Shown: in pieces, positions 6,447 to 9,367 of the stretch
How positions within the stretch are numbered: position 1 is the stretch's first letter
How the letters are laid out: the number at the start of each line of letters is the position of its first letter
Source: Gemmatimonadaceae bacterium
Lineage (GTDB): Bacteria > Gemmatimonadota > Gemmatimonadetes > Gemmatimonadales > Gemmatimonadaceae
Reading direction: 5' to 3'
Assembly: GCA_025453855.1 (NCBI GenBank)
Contig: JALOPO010000052.1
Span: 1-9,367 of the forward strand
Length of the DNA: 9,367 nt
Program-made: the position numbers and the translations under genes
The notes under the pieces: generated by a model
Told to the model about the DNA's origin: nothing
Database searches by the model: none
The model's input: the letters and a program-made list of their open reading frames with translations, nothing else

Positions 6447-6635
6447 GGGCGAACCGCAGGCCGCGATGATGCGATGAGACGCGACGGGCGCGCGAAGAAC
6501 GGCGACTGACGGCAGAAATGCGGACGGCGCATGCGGGAACTCCCGCATGCGCCGTCACCCATGAAGCCTTTGTCAGTGGCAGTTCCTCGCGACCCCGTCG
6601 CGTCTCATCGCATCATCGCGGCCTGCGGTTCGCCC
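6447..6635. repeat. 189-bp near-palindrome with perfect 42-bp arms, between convergent genes
   Basis: Bases 6447-6488 are the exact reverse complement of 6594-6635 (42 of 42). Pairing continues inward through 6489-6510 against 6572-6593 at 17 of 22 positions, then an asymmetric internal loop (12 nt at 6511-6522, 15 nt at 6557-6571). It closes in a perfect 16-bp-arm palindrome at 6523-6556 (gacggcgcatgcggga, ac, then its reverse complement). The element ends exactly 22 bp from the stop codon of each flanking gene. No ORF of credible quality lies inside. Either transcript reading into it would meet the same arm sequence and could form one very long hairpin. It may be a bidirectional terminator or a MITE-like insertion; I see no target-site duplication next to its ends. 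Confidence 0.9.
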
Positions 6636-6657
6636 TGCCTCCCGCTACTGGCGGCGC

Positions 6658-7548
6658 TCAGCGCACCGGGATCGAGAGCGCGCTCGAGGTGCGCACGGTC
6701 GCGTTCTGGCCGGCGGGGACGCAGGCGTAGCGCTTGCCCGTGGCCGCGGCCACGCCCGCGCCGGCGAGACCACCCGCGGCGGCACCGGCCGCGGTGCGCA
6801 CGGCGCGGTTGCCACCGCCCACGATGTTGCCGATCACCGCACCGGCCGCGGCACCGATGGCGACCTTCTTCGCGTCACCGCCCTGCCGCTCGATGGCCAG
6901 CGTGTCGAGCGAGACGCTGCCATTGAGGTCGTAGCTCTCGCCATCCACGCTCACGCTGCGCACGTCGAACGCCAGGTCGGGGCGATCGTTGTTCGTCGCC
7001 GACGTGCTGCGCGTCACGACGAGCGTCACGCGCGCGCCGCTCGGCAGCGTCACGCCGTTCGACCCGTCGACGCTGCTGGCGAGCGTCGCCGTCACGCGAT
7101 CACCCTCGTTGAGCGTACGCGAGCAGACCTTCTCGCCGAACGACAGGCGGAGCGAGCTCCCGGCCGCGATCGACCCGCGACGGGGTGCCGCCTCGGCGGA
7201 CGGAGCGGGCGACGGCGCCGGCGTCTCCGCGCGATCCTGCCGTGACGGGCGCGGCGCCGGCGCCGGCCGGCGGGCGGGACGCTCGGTCCGACGCGTCGGC
7301 GCCGCAGCGACGGGGGCCGGCTCCGGTGCCGGCGTGGGCGCCGGTGTCACGGCAGGGGACGGTGCGCTGTCCACCACCGGGGACGGGGTCGCTGCGGCGA
7401 GCGCCGTGTCGCCGAACGTCGGCGCGGCGCTGTCGACACGCGCGACGCCGGCATCGCCGGCGCCACGGTCACCACCGCAGGCCGCGAGCGCGATTGCCGT
7501 CGTGAGCGAGAGGAGCGGCACGCGCCGCGAACGAATAGGATGCAGCAT
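6658..7548 (-). CDS. Proline-rich glycine-zipper lipoprotein of unknown function
   Basis: The protein is 296 residues from ATG 7548, a start fixed by a strong AAGGAG seven bases upstream; a longer in-frame ORF lacks support. Residues 1-24 are a lipoprotein signal peptide with lipobox LAAC (C24). Residues about 52-125 are a Pro/Ala/Thr-rich, Arg-containing flexible linker, which could span the periplasm or cell wall. Residues about 126-218 look like a compact beta domain (SSLRLSFGEKVCSRTLNEGD, LPSGARVTLVVTR, DLAFDVRSVSVDG). This resembles domains in secreted Acidobacteria and Gemmatimonadota proteins that read 'strand, G-D-x-F/V-x-A-T-L, pro-x-G-x-x-V'. Residues about 227-270 (KKVAIGAAAGAVIGNIVGGG and AAGAAAGGLAGAGVAAATG) form a glycine zipper like that of 17-kDa-antigen-type outer-membrane lipoproteins. 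The tail returns to beta-like sequence with C276, which could pair with C142. Probable envelope anchoring; no specific role can be assigned. Confidence 0.88.
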   Translation of the reverse strand: MLHPIRSRRVPLLSLTTAIALAACGGDRGAGDAGVARVDSAAPTFGDTALAAATPSPVVDSAPSPAVTPAPTPAPEPAPVAAAPTRRTERPARRPAPAPRPSRQDRAETPAPSPAPSAEAAPRRGSIAAGSSLRLSFGEKVCSRTLNEGDRVTATLASSVDGSNGVTLPSGARVTLVVTRSTSATNNDRPDLAFDVRSVSVDGESYDLNGSVSLDTLAIERQGGDAKKVAIGAAAGAVIGNIVGGGNRAVRTAAGAAAGGLAGAGVAAATGKRYACVPAGQNATVRTSSALSIPVR

Positions 7549-7555
7549 CGGTTGT

Positions 7556-7561
7556 CTCCTT
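7556..7561 (-). promoter_or_regulatory. Strong Shine-Dalgarno site that fixes the lipoprotein start
   Basis: Read on the minus strand, AAGGAG lies 7 nt before the ATG at 7548. It is the only near-consensus ribosome binding site in front of any gene start in this window. It selects this ATG over an in-frame ATG at 7623 that would add 25 residues ahead of the signal peptide. Confidence 0.85.
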
Positions 7562-7580
7562 CGGATGTCCCTTCCCGACG

Positions 7581-7600
7581 GTGCGCGCAACGATGCGCAC
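7581..7600. promoter_or_regulatory. Small dyad in the divergent lipoprotein/ABC-exporter gap
   Basis: The arms gtgcgc (7581-7586) and gcgcac (7595-7600) are perfect reverse complements around 8 nt, inside the 62-bp gap between two divergently transcribed genes. A repressor-binding site is possible, but 6-bp GC-only arms arise readily by chance here. No convincing -35/-10 pair is visible in either direction. Confidence 0.25.
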
Positions 7601-7610
7601 GCTTCCGCCA

Positions 7611-9367
7611 ATGGCCGAGTCAAGCAAGCCCCGTTCCAGCAGCCTCCGTACGCTCGCGACGCTCCTCCCCTTCGTGCGTCCCTATCGCGCGCGGATGGCG
7701 TGGGGACTCGCGCTCGTCAGCGCGGGATCGGTCGCGGCAGCCGGCATCCCCTGGCTGCTGCGTCGCGCGATCGACGATCTCGCGACCGGGGCGCCCTCCA
7801 CGCGCATCCGCACCCTCGCGGGCGCGATGTTCGCGCTCGCGCTGCTGGCGGGCGCGCTGCGCTACGGCATGCGCGAGGTGCTCAACGGATTGAGCCGGTA
7901 CGTGGAGTACGACCTGCGCGCTGCGATGTTCCACCGGCTCACCACGCTCGATGCGCCCTACCTCACGCGCCAGCGCACCGGCGACCTCATGGCGCGCATG
8001 ACGAACGATCTCGGCGCCGTGCGCATGGTCGCAGGACCCGCCATCATGTACCTCGTCAACACGATCACCGGCGGGATCGTGGCGCTCGTCTTCATGCTCC
8101 GCATCGACGCGCGCCTCACCGGGATCGCGCTGCTCCCGATGGTCCTCCTCCCGGTCGTGATGGCGTGGCTCGGCGCGCGCATCCACCGCCGCTTCGAGGC
8201 GGTGCAGGACCACTTCGGCACGCTCACCACGCACGCGCAGGAGAACCTCGCCGGCGCGCGCATCGTGCGCGCCTTCCGGCAGGAGCGCGCGGAGGAGGCG
8301 CACTTCGCGGCGCTCAACGCCGAGTACCGGCGCCGCAACATGGGACTCGTGCGGCTGCAGGGCGCGATGTCGCCCGGGCTGCAGCTCCTCGCCGGCCTCG
8401 GTGCGGTGGCGGTGCTCGGCGTGGGCGGGACGCTCGCGCTGCGCGGGACCATCAGTGTCGGCGACTTCGTCGCCTTCGGGCTCTACCTCGGCATGCTCAC
8501 CTGGCCGCTCATCGCGCTCGGCTGGGTGATCAACCTCTTCCAGCGCGGCGCGGCGAGCATGGGGCGCATCAACACCGTGCTGCAGGCCGCGCCCACGATC
8601 ACCTCGCCGCCGCTCCCGGTCACGCTCCCGCCCTATCCGCCGCGGCAGGACGACGACGCCACGCGCTGGGTGCTGCGGGACGTGAGCTTCACCGTCCCGG
8701 CCAACACCACGGTCGGGATCGTGGGTGCCACGGGCAGCGGCAAGAGTGCGCTGCTCGACCTCGTCCCGCGCATCTTCGACCCGCAGGAGGGCGAGGTGCT
8801 GCTCGACGGGATCCCGGTGCAGCACCTCGCCCTCGCCGACCTGCGCGCCGCGGTGGGCTACGTGCCGCAGGAGAGCCTCCTCTTCAGCGAGCCGCTGCTC
8901 GCCAACCTCACGTACGGCGGCGCGAGCGAGGCGCAGGCGATGCGCGCGAGCGCACTGGCGCAGCTCGACGAGGCGATCCGCACGCTTCCCGCCGGCGTGG
9001 CGACGATGCTCGGCGAGCGCGGCATCAACCTCTCGGGCGGGCAGAAGCAGCGCGCCGCGATCGCACGTGCCCTGGCACGCGAGCCGAGCGTGGTGCTGCT
9101 CGACGATGCGCTGAGCGCCGTCGACACCGGTACGGAAGCGGCGATCCTGGCCGGGCTGCGCGACGCGCTCGATGGCCGGACCGCGATCATCGCCAGCCAT
9201 CGGGTGAGCGCCGTGCGCGACGCGCACCGCATCGTGGTGCTCGACGACGGGCGCGTGGTCGAGGAGGGGACGCACGACGAGCTGGTGGCGCGGCGCGGGC
9301 GCTACTGGCAGCTCCTCCGTCGCCAGCAGCTGGCCGAGGAGGTCGATGCGACCGACGTCGACGATCC
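7611..9367 (+). CDS. ABC exporter half-transporter, MdlA-like, 3' end cut by the window
   Basis: 585 codons are visible with no stop. Alignment to E. coli MdlA from memory puts the end of the window within a few residues of the natural C-terminus. Residues about 20-345 are a type I exporter membrane domain with the usual helices and coupling-helix signature (RTGDLMARMTND, then RGAASMGRI before the linker). Residues about 350-585 are the ATPase: Walker A GATGSGKS (372-379), Q-loop Q420, signature LSGGQ (474-478), Walker B VVLLDDALSAVD (494-505) and H-loop H530. The Walker B second acidic residue is D499 rather than Glu, as in MdlA, BmrC and TM287, the degenerate halves of heterodimeric exporters. 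A partner subunit is therefore expected next door. Substrate is unknown; drug or lipid-like export is the family norm. ATG 7611 is chosen; ATG 7593, in frame six codons earlier, is possible, and neither has a clear ribosome binding site. Confidence 0.93.
   Translation, partial: MAESSKPRSSSLRTLATLLPFVRPYRARMAWGLALVSAGSVAAAGIPWLLRRAIDDLATGAPSTRIRTLAGAMFALALLAGALRYGMREVLNGLSRYVEYDLRAAMFHRLTTLDAPYLTRQRTGDLMARMTNDLGAVRMVAGPAIMYLVNTITGGIVALVFMLRIDARLTGIALLPMVLLPVVMAWLGARIHRRFEAVQDHFGTLTTHAQENLAGARIVRAFRQERAEEAHFAALNAEYRRRNMGLVRLQGAMSPGLQLLAGLGAVAVLGVGGTLALRGTISVGDFVAFGLYLGMLTWPLIALGWVINLFQRGAASMGRINTVLQAAPTITSPPLPVTLPPYPPRQDDDATRWVLRDVSFTVPANTTVGIVGATGSGKSALLDLVPRIFDPQEGEVLLDGIPVQHLALADLRAAVGYVPQESLLFSEPLLANLTYGGASEAQAMRASALAQLDEAIRTLPAGVATMLGERGINLSGGQKQRAAIARALAREPSVVLLDDALSAVDTGTEAAILAGLRDALDGRTAIIASHRVSAVRDAHRIVVLDDGRVVEEGTHDELVARRGRYWQLLRRQQLAEEVDATDVDD

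Noticed and set aside
4433..6562. A 709-codon minus-strand open frame opposite ggt
   Set aside because: Its product is Arg/His/Pro-rich with no domain, and the plus-strand GGT protein explains the region fully. At this GC content antisense frames stay open by codon bias.
6447..6635. Insertion sequence or transposon remnant at the long palindrome
   Set aside because: No transposase fragment and no target-site duplication beside the ends. A non-autonomous MITE cannot be excluded, so it is kept as a repeat only.
7620..9275. A 551-codon minus-strand open frame opposite the ABC exporter
   Set aside because: Product is Glu/Arg/His-rich low-complexity sequence typical of an antisense shadow; the plus-strand ABC motifs are unmistakable.

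Overview
The window is very GC-rich, chromosomal-looking bacterial DNA with tightly packed genes. High GC, Ala/Arg/Pro-rich proteins, two lipoprotein signal peptides and a Gram-negative-style muropeptide recycling set suggest a Gram-negative bacterium. A Gemmatimonadota-like organism is my guess from composition and gene style; no marker gene in the window settles it.

Layout. (1) 2-202, plus strand: the 3' end of a MarR-type regulator. (2) 203-487: a convergent gap without a gene, holding an imperfect palindrome of about 220 bp. (3) 488-4436, minus strand: a compact four-gene operon, transcribed murQ -> anmK -> a GH3 (NagZ-like) beta-N-acetylhexosaminidase -> a 104-residue two-helix membrane protein, with gaps of only 10, 13 and 2 nt. 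(4) 4437-4612: a divergent promoter region with one small inverted repeat. (5) 4613-6424, plus strand: a lipoprotein-type gamma-glutamyltransferase. (6) 6425-6657: a second convergent gap, filled by a 189-bp near-palindrome with perfect 42-bp outer arms. (7) 6658-7548, minus strand: a proline-rich glycine-zipper lipoprotein. (8) 7549-7610: a short divergent region. (9) 7611 to the window end, plus strand: an ABC exporter half-transporter of the MdlA type, cut off just before its stop codon.

How the genes work together. The minus-strand operon is a peptidoglycan (cell-wall) recycling module. The GH3 enzyme would release GlcNAc from GlcNAc-anhydroMurNAc products, AnmK would convert anhydroMurNAc to MurNAc-6-phosphate, and MurQ would convert that to GlcNAc-6-phosphate plus D-lactate. 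The divergent gamma-glutamyltransferase is an envelope enzyme acting on glutathione or other gamma-glutamyl compounds; a link to the recycling operon is only positional.

The least ordinary parts are the two long palindromes, both in convergent 3'-3' gaps, the 42-bp-arm element above all. Next come a residue change in the GH3 sugar-binding loop, the small membrane protein at the operon end, and an Asp in place of the catalytic Glu in the ABC protein, which predicts a heterodimer partner just outside the window. I saw no RNA gene, CRISPR array, insertion sequence or phage gene.
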